From positions 372,001-436,000 of the forward strand of contig NW_026261572.1 of NCBI RefSeq assembly GCF_000165395.2: a stretch of 64,000 nt of DNA. Reading direction: 5' to 3'. How positions within the stretch are numbered: position 1 is the stretch's first letter; every line of letters starts with the position of its first letter. The notes below the pieces were generated by a model. The model worked only from the letters and a program-made list of their open reading frames with translations. It did no database searches and was not told the DNA's origin. The position numbers were made by a program, and so were the translations under genes. Of the stretch, positions 28,139-39,918 are shown piece by piece. The DNA comes from Babesia bovis T2Bo. Taxonomy: Eukaryota; Apicomplexa; Aconoidasida; Piroplasmida; Babesiidae.

Positions 28139-31100
28139 ATGGTTGTGAATCGTTTGTCTAATAAATACCAGAGACCACAATGCTCACCAGAGCAGAGCAG
28201 TGCTACTTCTAAATTAGATAAACACAAGGAATTTCAAGAAGATGTAAAGGAAGTGTCCCAGCGTTACGATAAGCATTTTCAAGGGAAAAGACACAAAAAT
28301 GGACACAAAAAGGTAATTATATAATGAATATATCAAACAGTTCCGCAGAAAGTGTCTGTCGGGACGCAATACCCTAGTGTTGGCATATTAAATGTCAAGA
28401 GTAAGCGAGCTAACCTAGAAAGCATATGCCGATATCAAGCGTTTAGAAAGTGGGCTCATTCATATCATGGAAGCGTTTCCAAGACCATTGGTGAGGAAAT
28501 CGCCAATGCATATTATACCAAATCACGCTATGGTATGACCTTGAAAGCGTTCAGTGCAGCCGTATTACATAAACGCATTGTCGAAGCAAAAAGCAAGGCT
28601 GAGGCTTTTGCATTGAGAACTTTATTGACTCGCTGGAAGGAGATTGCAGAAAACAGCGCCCAGACACGATGCGATACTGGCTACGTAACCATATTCTATC
28701 AATCCTCACTTGCTTCCCGAGTTTTCAAAGCCTTCAAGCTAAATCTCAATAATAGGAAAAACCAAAACCAGCATTTGCATAGATTTGTGGAACTTTTAGA
28801 AAAGACACTCGTTGTTAATGGACTGAATCCACTGAGAGAATTCGCAAACCAACAAAACAAAATGGATTCATGCGAATCCGAAATCGCATCAAATCGTATA
28901 ATCCACCTCAAAGGAATAGTGTTTAACGTAATACGCTGCACTTATAGATATAGGAAGGCCTCAGATATGCTTGGGACAACATACCGATGCATGCTGTTAC
29001 GGATAGGATGGGAAAGAATCAATGGACAGCATGTACTAAACGTAGAAGTAAGTTTTACATAATCAACTGCATTTTTAATAGAAGGAAAATTCAATACGTG
29101 AAGTAATCTCACGCGATGTTGCATTGAAGGCATTATTCAGCTGGTTCTCAGCAACAAAGGAAAAGCAGGCGTCCGTTTATCGTTCATTCATCCTTAAGTA
29201 TAAGACATTCTGCGCACTGTAGGTTTAATTGTTTCCATCATATGTGTTCGCCCAGAAAGCGCAATGTTGAACATCAGTCGGACAGCGGCTCAGATTCACC
29301 TATTTTCGATGACAACGAACCAGATGTACCGTCGAAGCATCCATCCAAAATTCGCTCTATATTAGCTCACAAACGAGGAATAATAAATTCAACAGGTAGA
29401 ATCTGCAAAGTTTTACAAAATGGATATAAACGCTTGTTTATTGATGCACTACGAAATAACTCAATAATGGTCGCGAAGGAATTAGAACGTGGGCATTACG
29501 CAACCGATGTTAACAATCAGATGCTAGCTAAAAGGGTGTTCCGCTCATGGTTTATATACATTAATATGCGACGCAAAAGGACTGATATGAAAATAATGGC
29601 AGATCAAAATTATAAAGCATTTTTACTCTCCATGTCCTATGAACTTATTCGCAAGGCATATATCGCAAGAGTTAAGAGTTTCAATGACGCGCTCTTAAAT
29701 TTTAAAAAGAATCAGAACGCAAGAGCTTTATGGACACATTTTACAGCATTCCGTACCGCTGTTTCACGAGTAAGCCACTTGAAGCAAAAACAAGGTAAGC
29801 TTATATCTACATATGTATCATAGTTTGCAGAGGAAATACAGAATATGTGTTACGCAACAGTAAAGATGTCAGTACTGAATTATATTGAAAGTGTAATGCG
29901 GAAAAAACTATCCATCAAACTACAACAAGTTGCGAAACTGGGAAGCGTATATCCTAAGATGGATGAAAATATTTTTTCCACATTAGTATACCATTACCAA
30001 AAATTGATGTATTACGATTATCCAGAAAACACCAGTATGTTCAAAGCTTTTAGAAACAAAACATTGATGGAAAACTTGATGATGGTTATCACAAAACCTC
30101 TGCGCAGTGAATGCGTCATTTTTATGCATTTTCTATCCGGCAGAAAGACACGAGCTTTTGAGCTAAGCAAAGACTGGGGGCTTTATCATGATGATTTAGT
30201 AGTGCAGGTTTGCCGTTTACTGAAACCTGCGGATGTGTCGGAACTTCAATCAACGTACGCAAATCAGGTATACACCATCGTTGAACAAGGTATACCACAA
30301 CTTAAGCTTGGATATTCAAAGTTACCAAATGGCAACTTCATGGCCCATGAAGTTAACAAGGACAATGACGGATTGCAAGATAGGACCGATGACTTAATTG
30401 AGGAACGAGAATATGATAGCGAGAATTCCACTGATGACACGACTGTAGATTCCCATAACGACAAATACTTGGTTCCACCAATGAATGAATCTTACCCGGA
30501 TATTCCCAAGTGGGCAATAGAACTATTGCAAAAGTTAATGTATGCCACTGTGTTTGGACACGTATCCCTAAAATCGCAACGATTTGTTAACACTGGACGA
30601 TGTACCGCATTTGAATTGCTATTGTCCGGGATGCCCATATGGCGTTTGATAAATGGTACAATTATCAAGAACCGATGTGCATTGGCATTCAAGTATTGGA
30701 TGAAGTCATGTACAGAAAGTGCCTTGAAACGTGGACAGTTGATAGAGAAGTATGATGCTATATCACTATGGGCCAATATTGCAAAGCGGAAGAAATGGTT
30801 CAGTTTTTGGCTAGAAGTAACCAGAATATCACGTACAAACAGGATTGTAGAAAAACTACAAAAATGCATCCAGTTCGTTACCATACTTAATGACTTCGTC
30901 GTTAGGTCATTGAGAATAGTGTTCATGAGAATGCACTTGAAGTGTATTTTAGCAATAGCGGATAAGAAAGAACGTATGCATTATATTCGGATTGTGCCCA
31001 AAGCTGTTTCTGTCGCATGTAGAGAGGTCGATGCATTGTCTGAGATCGAAGCAATACGAACATACTTTGTTATTGACACCCAATTCCGCAATTGGAGAAT

Positions 31101-32478
31101 GCACACACAGTGGCACATTGAAGTAACCAGACACGCAGATAAGTTTTACCGAGGGTTGTTCCTCCAGAAGGCATGGGATGCCATTGAAGCAACTTACATA
31201 AGACGCAAAAATGAAAAGGAGGCTCTAGCGCTTTCAATGGAGACCGAATTAACCATGTTACGTAAAGATTCGTTAATAGGGTCGTGGCATAAGGCAACAC
31301 GCTGCAGGCTAGCAGTGATGGCTCTGAAACCCACAAGGGAAGACTTGCTTAGGTCATGCTTCATATATTGGTACTCATATGCGAAGAATGAAGTAAGGCT
31401 GGCCAATATATTTGATGTTATACGACAGGAACGCAATGAACATGCTCTATATACTGTATTCACTACTATGCAAATTCTATTAAATAGGTCACGTGCCATT
31501 CAAGAATTCCAAAAGCGTATGACTCATACCAGCTCAATGCAGAATAAAGAACATGTATTCACAGGGTGGTACGAGTTTTGTAAACGGATGAAAAACCTAC
31601 ATTCTATTGGCGCTGTGATCAAACAACAACGAGATGGTGTAATCAAGGAACAAATTTTCACCACCATTTATCAAATCACAAAGCTGAAACTCATTAGCGT
31701 GCACAACGTAAAAGACAAGACTTTCCGAACTATGATTGTCACGGCATTTAGTTCAAAACTATCTAGGATATTGGACAACTATTGGAATAGGACAAAACAG
31801 ACGGAGTGCAGGCACTTCTTCGAAATTCAACGTGCGATGAAAAAAGTTGAAATAAATTGCGCTGAAATGATTGTTAACCGAAATGATGTCTACATGGCTT
31901 TGGCATCGTTGTCCAAGATTAGACACACTCGTGTATCTATAGGACTAAATGCATTGCAAATAAACGCGGAACTGAATACCAAATTCAAAATAGTACTGCA
32001 AAATCATAATCGGATCGTGAAAATGAATCTATTCAGATATTGGAAACGCTGCGCATACTTTGGGAAACGTGCAGCTATGGCAAACCTGCAAAATGCCTCA
32101 AGGGTCAATGCGGTACCCATGTCTGCTGAAGACGGAAACGATGAGTCTCAGCCTGTTGACCTAGATCTTTGGAATGAAGATAGAATGGATATTTATTGTT
32201 TGCTGTTAACGTGTTTTAAACACTGGCGTAATACAACGCTCATGTTGCCAGACGTTGATGCTAATGGTGTCATCGAGCAATTCCAAAATTATTACAGAAT
32301 GAAAGAAGGTATAGATCTGCTGAATATACATGTACTAACAAATTTGTGGCGCAGAACGTGTAAAAATCGCATTAAAATATTCAAGGACAGGATGGAAGAT
32401 AAATGCAAACTCATGGTGTTCCATCATTGGAAAAGTATCGCAAATCACAATGCAGTTTTGAGAACGTATGAAGGATAA
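28139..32478 (+). CDS. Sfi1-like centrin-binding repeat protein
   Basis: Five exons, 28139-28312, 28349-29047, 29082-29218, 29256-29794 and 29831-32478, with introns of 36, 34, 37 and 36 nt, join to 1398 aa. The protein is almost wholly helical and carries many copies of an aromatic motif spaced along one strand: AFRKWAHSY, LLTRWKEIAE, LFSWFSATK, VFRSWFIYI, LWTHFTAFR, AFKYWMKSC, FRNWRMHTQW, LIGSWHKATR, CFIYWYSYAK, VFTGWYEFCK, LFRYWKRCAY, CFKHWRNTTL and VFHHWKSIAN. This A/L-x2-W-x-aromatic pattern is the Sfi1 repeat, each copy binding one centrin on spindle-pole or centriole-linked fibres. In apicomplexans such proteins act at the centrocone or centrosome during division. At least 13 copies are visible, some diverged. 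An acidic region (~residue 680-720) interrupts the array. Family call is good; the number of working repeats is not known. Confidence 0.8.
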
Positions 32479-32737
32479 CACATTGCCGGCAGTTCCATAC
32501 ATGTTAGTCATACACGTTACGTAATATATGGGCACAACTGCTAATATGCGTCTAGTTTTTTTAGCATGATTAAAACCATAACACAACAAATTAATTATTT
32601 TTACAATATATCTATAGTATTACTGTTTAAAAGTTGCGATAGTGTAACGTGGTTCGTAAGTCAACAACGATTATTTACCAACTTTAGCAATGTTCGTTTG
32701 CCACATAATAGTAATTATCTACTCATGTTGTAGCATG

Positions 32738-34075
32738 TCACAATTTAGTTATGGCTACCATAAATATACCATCCGTATCAGGCCCTAAAGGATCGAACCT
32801 GACACAAACAGGAGAATCCATATTAGAGCAGAGGTGATCATTTGAGGACCTGTCTGGTAAATAAGATTCACGAGAGCATTTCAGAAGACACAATTCAGTA
32901 GATACAGCTGGCCAAGGATCCTTTCTATTGCTGCATGGTAAGCAATGTTCACAATATTTTGTAGGCAGCTGCCGGAACTTTAGATCCGCAAACTGGTTAA
33001 CAACATTGGCCACAAGGATTTCATTTTGTTCTTCATGTAGTGAACAGGTGCTATATATAATCATACCACCAGGACGCAATAGCTTTATTGCATGGATCAG
33101 TAGCTCACGTTGATTAGCGATTATATTTTCAGCGTGCTCTAACGTAAATCGTGATTCTAAAGAATCTGCACCCCAATACTTCAAAGTTCGTAATACAGAT
33201 CGAAGTGACCCTTCATGGGTACACTCCGCATCAATCAAAATGCGATCAAAACGGCCGATCATTGATTCACCGTCAAATTCAACAAAGTCCTGTCCCCTAC
33301 ATTGCTGTAGATGGACGCTAACAGTGTTTGGAACTGACTCCTTTTTCAAAAATGAAGCGCATACGTCCAACCTTCGTTTAATGGTGTCCAAACCTATAAT
33401 CTTCCATTTGGTCTCGCCGTTATTCAGATTTCTCAAGGCGCTCACCGTGCCTAGAAGCTTGCCTCCAGGGGCACAGCACATGTCTAAGATCCATCTTGTG
33501 GAACTGGCATGCATAAGTTCACCCAGTCTTAAAGCATCTACTACAGCTGCGCTAGCAGCATCAAGACCAATAGTACCCTCTGGTATAGAACTGTAGCATT
33601 CGTAAAGCTCAACATCACGAAGCCATGATACGATGTTATCCGGTTTAGTTACATGGAATGCAGAACAATCATTGGATACCACACCTTTAGGTGAGTTTTG
33701 GTTGCATTGGCTAATCTTTCCACCATTGTCAAATCTTCTGTCAATATGCTCTTCTACATCATCAGTGTGTGTGGATTCCTGTTCTAAACAACCATCTTTG
33801 TTGACTTTACCATCAGTTAAAGTTGTATCTGACAATGGTGTATTACTAGACGCCGACTTGCGGTCTGATGTATAGCGATAGTAACGTTTCTTTTGCCCAT
33901 GCTCTACCTGGTAGAGAGTTTGAGCGTATTTAAGCTCATCTACGCCAATGTGTAATAGCCAGTCTCTAACTTTTGTGGGCAACACTACACATTCATCTTT
34001 AAACTCTAAGTTGTTATCAGAAGTGCTGCGTTTAGACCTTTTTGGTTCTGGCTGTTCTACCGGGTTGACGCGCAT
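32738..34075 (-). CDS. NOL1/NOP2/sun (NSUN) RNA cytosine-C5 methyltransferase
   Basis: Single exon, 445 aa, ATG at 34075-34073. Rossmann methyltransferase motifs run in order: motif I DMCCAPGGK (SAM binding), an IGLDTIKRRLDV segment, motif IV ILIDAECTHEGS, and motif VI IIYSTCSL with the nucleophilic Cys. The family enzyme forms 5-methylcytosine in tRNA or rRNA. Motif IV has Ala-Glu-Cys-Thr where most family members read Ala-Pro-Cys-Ser/Thr; the Cys that releases the product is kept, so activity is likely. The N-terminal ~130 residues are low-complexity and acidic with a basic start (EPKRSKR) that might act as a nuclear signal. The C-terminus ends DGIFMVAITKL, the usual final strand. Which NSUN subfamily it belongs to is not clear from reading alone. 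Confidence 0.88.
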   Translation of the reverse strand: MRVNPVEQPEPKRSKRSTSDNNLEFKDECVVLPTKVRDWLLHIGVDELKYAQTLYQVEHGQKKRYYRYTSDRKSASSNTPLSDTTLTDGKVNKDGCLEQESTHTDDVEEHIDRRFDNGGKISQCNQNSPKGVVSNDCSAFHVTKPDNIVSWLRDVELYECYSSIPEGTIGLDAASAAVVDALRLGELMHASSTRWILDMCCAPGGKLLGTVSALRNLNNGETKWKIIGLDTIKRRLDVCASFLKKESVPNTVSVHLQQCRGQDFVEFDGESMIGRFDRILIDAECTHEGSLRSVLRTLKYWGADSLESRFTLEHAENIIANQRELLIHAIKLLRPGGMIIYSTCSLHEEQNEILVANVVNQFADLKFRQLPTKYCEHCLPCSNRKDPWPAVSTELCLLKCSRESYLPDRSSNDHLCSNMDSPVCVRFDPLGPDTDGIFMVAITKL

Positions 34076-34328
34076 AGTAGCTATTTCAACATCATAACCC
34101 TGTGTTTAGCAAATAGTGTGTGTAAATAATAATTTATATCGATGTATCAACAAACATATTAATGAATGGAATCTTCTTTACCGTATGAGTATATTTTTAT
34201 CATTAAAACTGGGGACAGAATTTCATAATCTTCCTCCCATACACCTCCTATTTTATGCACATTATCTTTTTTACTACAGAAATGGCATAACTCTAAGGAA
34301 AATACAATACATTGAAGGTTTTGGAATA

Positions 34329-37235
34329 ATGGAAAATGAAACTTCAGTATCCGCATTGCTGTCGGCGTACTATGACATTGGAGCTCCCAATGAAGAAACG
34401 GCAACATCTAGCCAAAATAGTGCTAACAATGCTGCTAAAGGCATAGTGGAAGAGGATTTTCTAAGTGATGCTGCATTTGGAAATGCAGATTGTAATATTG
34501 ACACTTGTCTTAACTCAGCGCTGAAGAAATATTCCCTTAACGAACTGAATGGACTTCTAAGAAGGTTGGAGCGAGAAGTCAGACAATATACAGCTGGTAA
34601 ACAAATACTAATATATGATAACTACGAGTGCCTGTTTACAGCACTAGACACCGTTCACGAAATAAACTGCGATTTGAATGTCGTTCAAAAACGGTTGCAG
34701 GCTTTAAAATCATCGCAAATCAAGGCATCTACAATTGATGTGTCATCTAAATATGGATTTCGCCAGAAGCTACGTGGAATTACAGAGATCAATCGTATCT
34801 TGAACATATTCAAAGCATTATCATGCATTGTCACATCTCTCAAGCATGAATCGCAACCACCTTTGGACAAAGATATTATGCAGTATTTAACAGTAAAGAC
34901 TGAAACAATCGCAAAGGTATATAGTATACTTAAAGCTATTACTTCGCGTGTGGGTAGCAAAATATCCAGGTTAAATCTTTTCAACACCATCGGTAAAGTT
35001 AATGTACGTCTCATAATCCAAGTTGTAGAAGAAACATATAAAGCCGTCAAAAGGGAGTGCTTTACTAACGATTCACTTTTGAAAATATGCAATAATCTAG
35101 CAACTGTCGGTTTAAACATTACGCAAGTATGGGAATTATATTGGTCAAACAAATCCTTTTCTACAAGCAAACATATTACTAGTCTCTATAGTAAGGCAAT
35201 CGATGCTAATGCGAGCATACATAGTCTTTCTAGCGAGCTTGAAATATGTCTTGATCATATATTGGAGGCTGTAAATTCAGACGGATATCATTTACTGGCC
35301 AAACACAAGGAAGACTATGATGGAGTCATAGCAAACGTGGACATTGCTACATACCAACCCCCAAGCATAACTTGTCTATTTTGTTGTGATGATGGATGTG
35401 ATTTGACAATCGTAGGAGATATACCCATGTGGACTGATTCGAGTACGAAGGATACAGAAGCACATAAATCAATCGGTCATGTGGATTCGAATTTCTACAT
35501 AAAAACCACCAGTGAAATGGATTGTAGTTGTCAAAAAGGTCATATATCGCAACAATACGTTACCATATATGTCCAATTGGCGTTCGCAGCTTTTAAAGGT
35601 CGCATTATAGGCAAAAATGCGAAACTATCCTGCAAAGAAGTTGTCTATCTACTTAACAACGCATTAGAAATGGTGAAAGGAATTCCACAAGACAACGAAT
35701 GCTTAATAAGGGTAAAGAATATAAGTTTTGGATGGATTTTATCAATAGTGCTCCTCTATGTGCAGAAATCATTTCATCCTATGTACGATGCATTGGCATC
35801 TACGTTGATGTATAACGCAGAGAAGTTGAAACAGAAAGGTGCTTTTTCAGAGATACATTGCATGGTAGAAGATCTGTTAAAAGATGAATTGACTTATCTT
35901 ATAAGGTTTGTGGACGACCTGGAGAATGTTATGCAAACTGAGCTAAAACCATTTTTTATGTCACATGTTGCATACTGCATTTTATGTCTTAAAAAGGTAT
36001 TTAGCATAGGGGCTAATGTTTTAATATCGCTTTACGAGGAACACAACGATTGTGATGGATGCATGGACTCGATTCTACAGATGTTGGCTCTTCGATCCCA
36101 TACTGAATTTTCCCGAGATAATTTCATTAACAACCATAATCCAAAATCAAACCGTGATGTGCAAACAAATGAAAATGATGCGTTTAATCTTGTTGGTGGT
36201 CCAGATGATGATGCCGATTTTGATTCTATTAGAAAGTCTATTTCACTGGAGTATTATTTGATGAAGGTCCTGAAAGCCAAATTGGCCAATCTACTAACTA
36301 GAGGAAACAGTTTACGGAATCAGTTAACGTTGATCGTGTCTATAGTTTTGGGTTTTAACACTACATTCGATCGCATAACAACCGTGGTAGAAAGTCGGCT
36401 TGGCTCATCTGTCAGCAGCGTTATTAAAAGTGGGAACGTTGTGTCAAAAGTTTCCCTTCCTTCGGAATTCTACTTCTCGTTCAAATTGGAAATTGAAAAA
36501 AGTTCATATTTGGGGAATTTGATGGATGGATTTGAAGAGACACCCTATGTTGACGCATTGTTGAAAGAGGCATCGGTTCACCTCAGCGCTATCTCCCATG
36601 AGATATACAAATTTAACAAACTTCAAACCACTAAGGGTTTATTTCCTTTAATATTTAAAGATGGAGATGCTCTGGCAAAGAAATGTAAACTTATTTCCAC
36701 AAACACTTCAGTTTCTTTTTCGACGCCACAGAGTGTCTTGAGGATACTTGTATACGTCATGAAATCATGCATTAAGGATGCCAATATGTTGGTTAGTTGC
36801 GCAATGGATGTTCTTGAAACGAGGTCGAGTGTGGACGATGGCATTCTTAACTCATTTATGGGTTTGTTATATGAGTTGATTGAGTTCCTTAATGTTGTAG
36901 CTGATCCAGCACTTAGCACCGAGACTTCATATTCTCATGTGGCTGAGGTCAATCGAAAATTGAAGAACATTGTTGTGAAAAATGATATAGGTGTACTCTG
37001 TATACTTAATGATTTGAGTTTCGTCCCAACAAAGGATATTTGCCTGAAAATGTTCGCTATTCATATCGCTCAAAACATTTCTAAAGTGCGAAAAATGCAC
37101 GTACTTAATACAGAAATCTTTAAGCAATTTGTTTCACGCATTGAAAAGCAGCTGCTAATGGGCTTTAAAAACAGTGGAGATGCAAAACAAATGAGACATG
37201 CTTTTGATCAAATCATTGGTACTGCTGTGTTATAA
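34329..37235 (+). CDS. VPS51: Vps51-like subunit of the GARP/EARP tethering complex
   Basis: The frame is open from a GTG at 34116, but I use the ATG at 34329 (MENETSVSALLSAYYDIG), giving 968 aa. The N-terminal part fits Vps51: ALLSAYYDI, then a D-x-C-L segment, KYSLNELNGLLRRLEREVRQ, and ILIYDNYECLFTALDTVHEI, which mirrors the family's VYENYNKFI.AT.TI block. The remainder is a long helical bundle with little conservation, as in tethering subunits. GARP/EARP receives endosome-derived vesicles at the Golgi or recycling endosomes. A nearby alternative start at 34186 would add 48 residues. No introns. The N-terminal match is what carries the call; COG1-type proteins share part of this pattern. 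Confidence 0.65.
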   Translation: MENETSVSALLSAYYDIGAPNEETATSSQNSANNAAKGIVEEDFLSDAAFGNADCNIDTCLNSALKKYSLNELNGLLRRLEREVRQYTAGKQILIYDNYECLFTALDTVHEINCDLNVVQKRLQALKSSQIKASTIDVSSKYGFRQKLRGITEINRILNIFKALSCIVTSLKHESQPPLDKDIMQYLTVKTETIAKVYSILKAITSRVGSKISRLNLFNTIGKVNVRLIIQVVEETYKAVKRECFTNDSLLKICNNLATVGLNITQVWELYWSNKSFSTSKHITSLYSKAIDANASIHSLSSELEICLDHILEAVNSDGYHLLAKHKEDYDGVIANVDIATYQPPSITCLFCCDDGCDLTIVGDIPMWTDSSTKDTEAHKSIGHVDSNFYIKTTSEMDCSCQKGHISQQYVTIYVQLAFAAFKGRIIGKNAKLSCKEVVYLLNNALEMVKGIPQDNECLIRVKNISFGWILSIVLLYVQKSFHPMYDALASTLMYNAEKLKQKGAFSEIHCMVEDLLKDELTYLIRFVDDLENVMQTELKPFFMSHVAYCILCLKKVFSIGANVLISLYEEHNDCDGCMDSILQMLALRSHTEFSRDNFINNHNPKSNRDVQTNENDAFNLVGGPDDDADFDSIRKSISLEYYLMKVLKAKLANLLTRGNSLRNQLTLIVSIVLGFNTTFDRITTVVESRLGSSVSSVIKSGNVVSKVSLPSEFYFSFKLEIEKSSYLGNLMDGFEETPYVDALLKEASVHLSAISHEIYKFNKLQTTKGLFPLIFKDGDALAKKCKLISTNTSVSFSTPQSVLRILVYVMKSCIKDANMLVSCAMDVLETRSSVDDGILNSFMGLLYELIEFLNVVADPALSTETSYSHVAEVNRKLKNIVVKNDIGVLCILNDLSFVPTKDICLKMFAIHIAQNISKVRKMHVLNTEIFKQFVSRIEKQLLMGFKNSGDAKQMRHAFDQIIGTAVL

Positions 37236-37674
37236 TTATGTCATATAACATCGGAATTGATGTGCATTATCAGTTACAAGACATACACCATATTTTTTGT
37301 AAAATAGTTCTCTTACGAATGAACGTTGATACACCGTAATATACAACTACATTGGATAAAAGACAATTCATATTTTCTACTTAATGTAATAAACACAAAT
37401 TATTCCTGTTTATTGATCTACACTTTGTAATATTAACAACTCTAAATAAGCACAACAAATCAATTTATTCGTTCTTTTTTATCAATATTCAACAGGAAAA
37501 TTAAATTCAATGTCAAGGATCATGTGCTATTAAATTGACTGCATATGTCATCGGTTATTAGTACGTACCTAAGAAGATTGTTAAATGAAATGTCATGGGC
37601 AGCTCATAACGCACTATGTAAATAATTATACATCAATTATGTCATCAGTTCCCACGTCAGAGTTTTGGTAAAAT
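37236..37674. other. 439-bp convergent intergenic region
   Basis: AT-rich DNA between the stops of two convergent genes. I see nothing beyond short A/T runs. Confidence 0.5.
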
Positions 37675-39918
37675 CTATAAAGATGACCACGTAAATTTGA
37701 CATCTTCTGTAGAATGGTTCTCAGAGTTGCCATCCTTAACTGTATTTAGAAGTTGTTTCAATACGACGACCCACTTTTGGTCGAGGTGTATTGGTAAAGA
37801 TGAACGTGGCGATGTGATTTGTATCATGCCGTCACTGCGATTATCCAATATACGGTTAATCATCTGCATCCATGTGTCAGTGGACATTGAATCTCTAGCA
37901 CTAATACAAGGGATGTGATCCGCTATAGTTTCCTGGTTAGTTCCTTTCGATAGTACATCATTGCAATAGATCGCAGTTTCAGAATGTGATTTACGCAATG
38001 GCAGAGTTTCCGATTTTTCATGAGCCTCGATGTCGTTAGAAAGTTTATTCGGGTCCGATCCTACACTTACATCCACCACAGACATAACACTACCTAGATC
38101 CATACTCTTTAACAAATCTGGCAGGTTCATATCATTTGGTGAATGGAGGTCAACCGGGTGTAAAATACGTAATAAAAAGGAAATTGAATCGATTGAATTC
38201 AAAGATAGCTTTGAAAATGGAAGCATCATGTTCTTAATGTAAGCTACATCATTAGATCTTTCACTTGGGATTGTAACTGAGAAAGCAATGGAATCATCAC
38301 ATTTTGGCTTGATACATACGTTTTCGATGCTGATTTGGAAATCCGGTGTAGATATTATATCAGAGATATTTGCAAAGGTGCAATCAAATAGCTGAGATGC
38401 AGATTCTAACAATGCCGCATCTCTTGTACCACAATCTTTATAGCCAATCGTAAAACGGCAAAATGTTGGTTTCGAATCATCCACATTAACATCAGAATAT
38501 TTCTTTGCCCTCAGAATTATCTCTTTTTTCACTGGCACCGGTTCAATAATACTTTGTACATTGTCTATTTGTGGATCCCCTACAACTTCAGGCGCATTTT
38601 CTTCGTTTCCACCAAACATGCTCTGCCACATTTCTGCCAGGAAACCAGGTTTATTCTCCTCTTCCTCCACATCTGATTTCGTCACCCTCTCTTGTTGACT
38701 TACAACATCAACGGGGGCATTATCGGCAGCTTCGTTGGTCTTCGTTAAAACTCTTGATGATTGAGGGTTTAGAATCTTTACGTTATCTTTTTTCTGTAAT
38801 AATTCTGTAGTAGGTGGTTTTTTCCACGTTTCAGGGGCTTGCCAGCAATTAGGGTCACCTGATAGGTTATTTATGTCCAACACAGAAATTTTATATTTCG
38901 GATCTGATGATACATATATAGTACTTTGCAAAACCTCACGTTCCCTACGTTGGGGGAGCCCATTCAATGAAACTGGGAATGAGTGAGGCATAACACGTAT
39001 ATCGTCGCCCATGTATTGCTTCCGTTTTTCTGTTGTTTTCTCAACCGCGTAATCGTTAATGCCACTTAGATTATCTTGATTTATATTCCTGTTTATTGAA
39101 GCATTGGCGTGTTTTACACTGCGATTTAATGAAACAGCAGGCATGATATCAAAATGTGTCGTTCTAGCAGAGTTCTCAGAAATATGATTTGTGGGCATTG
39201 GACAATGCTCAGTAGATGGTATCCATCTCACATTACGAGCGTCTACATCGAAAAATACGAAGGCGTCAGATATTTCTTTACGTGAGTGGATATTCCTGTT
39301 ACAAAAGTCACCAGACAATTGCAAACTTATGCGATTTCCATATAGATCTATAGATCGAAGGATTCTACTACCATGCCCAACATATACCACCTTCCCAGAA
39401 TTTACAATTGCAACTCCGATGGATATCTTGAATATTTGAGACTCTAATAGCTTGTCTGGTGAATGACATTGCGCTGTTGTTTCAACAACAGAACTATCTA
39501 ATTGGGGATTTGTTCGATGAACAGTTTCATTTTCCTTGGAGAAAACTCGCCTTTTCAAAAACAATGGCAAACTCTCTGTATAATTTAACAAAAACGATAT
39601 ATAAGTACCCCCTTTGTCTATGCAATGGGTCACAATAGGCTGCGTTTCACTTTTACAACATAGTTGCCAATCTTCTGGATTCTTGTTATCCTTGCACAAA
39701 ATCTTTAATGAGAAGGTTACCAATGAAGCATTGGGGAAACATGTGCTCTCAATTGACGATGCATCATCGTGAATATTATCGGTTGCGACGTCAACGGGTT
39801 CTGGCGCTGCACAAATGGCTCCATTCCCTTTTCTCAAAGATAAAGCACTGAATGATATACGGAACGATGCAGAGCTGTGATGATTTTTTTCCTGGATCCC
39901 ACAGTCTTCCGTAACCAT
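37675..39918 (-). CDS. orphan protein, 747 aa
   Basis: Single exon, ATG at 39918-39916. I do not recognise it. There is no signal peptide or membrane segment. The N-terminal third alternates short beta-like stretches (RISFSALSLRKG, LVTFSLKILC, YISFLLNYTESLPLFLK) with polar linkers; residues ~490-610 show similar beta-rich blocks (TFCRFTIGYKDCG, QISIENVCIKP, SIAFSVTIPSE). Together they hint at two beta-sandwich domains such as C2 domains, but no calcium-binding Asp pattern is evident. The middle (~270-470) is disordered with an acidic patch before FLAEMWQSMFGG, a short amphipathic helix that may be a docking motif. It shares a divergent promoter with the ankyrin-HDAC gene. Confidence 0.7.
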   Translation of the reverse strand: MVTEDCGIQEKNHHSSASFRISFSALSLRKGNGAICAAPEPVDVATDNIHDDASSIESTCFPNASLVTFSLKILCKDNKNPEDWQLCCKSETQPIVTHCIDKGGTYISFLLNYTESLPLFLKRRVFSKENETVHRTNPQLDSSVVETTAQCHSPDKLLESQIFKISIGVAIVNSGKVVYVGHGSRILRSIDLYGNRISLQLSGDFCNRNIHSRKEISDAFVFFDVDARNVRWIPSTEHCPMPTNHISENSARTTHFDIMPAVSLNRSVKHANASINRNINQDNLSGINDYAVEKTTEKRKQYMGDDIRVMPHSFPVSLNGLPQRREREVLQSTIYVSSDPKYKISVLDINNLSGDPNCWQAPETWKKPPTTELLQKKDNVKILNPQSSRVLTKTNEAADNAPVDVVSQQERVTKSDVEEEENKPGFLAEMWQSMFGGNEENAPEVVGDPQIDNVQSIIEPVPVKKEIILRAKKYSDVNVDDSKPTFCRFTIGYKDCGTRDAALLESASQLFDCTFANISDIISTPDFQISIENVCIKPKCDDSIAFSVTIPSERSNDVAYIKNMMLPFSKLSLNSIDSISFLLRILHPVDLHSPNDMNLPDLLKSMDLGSVMSVVDVSVGSDPNKLSNDIEAHEKSETLPLRKSHSETAIYCNDVLSKGTNQETIADHIPCISARDSMSTDTWMQMINRILDNRSDGMIQITSPRSSLPIHLDQKWVVVLKQLLNTVKDGNSENHSTEDVKFTWSSL

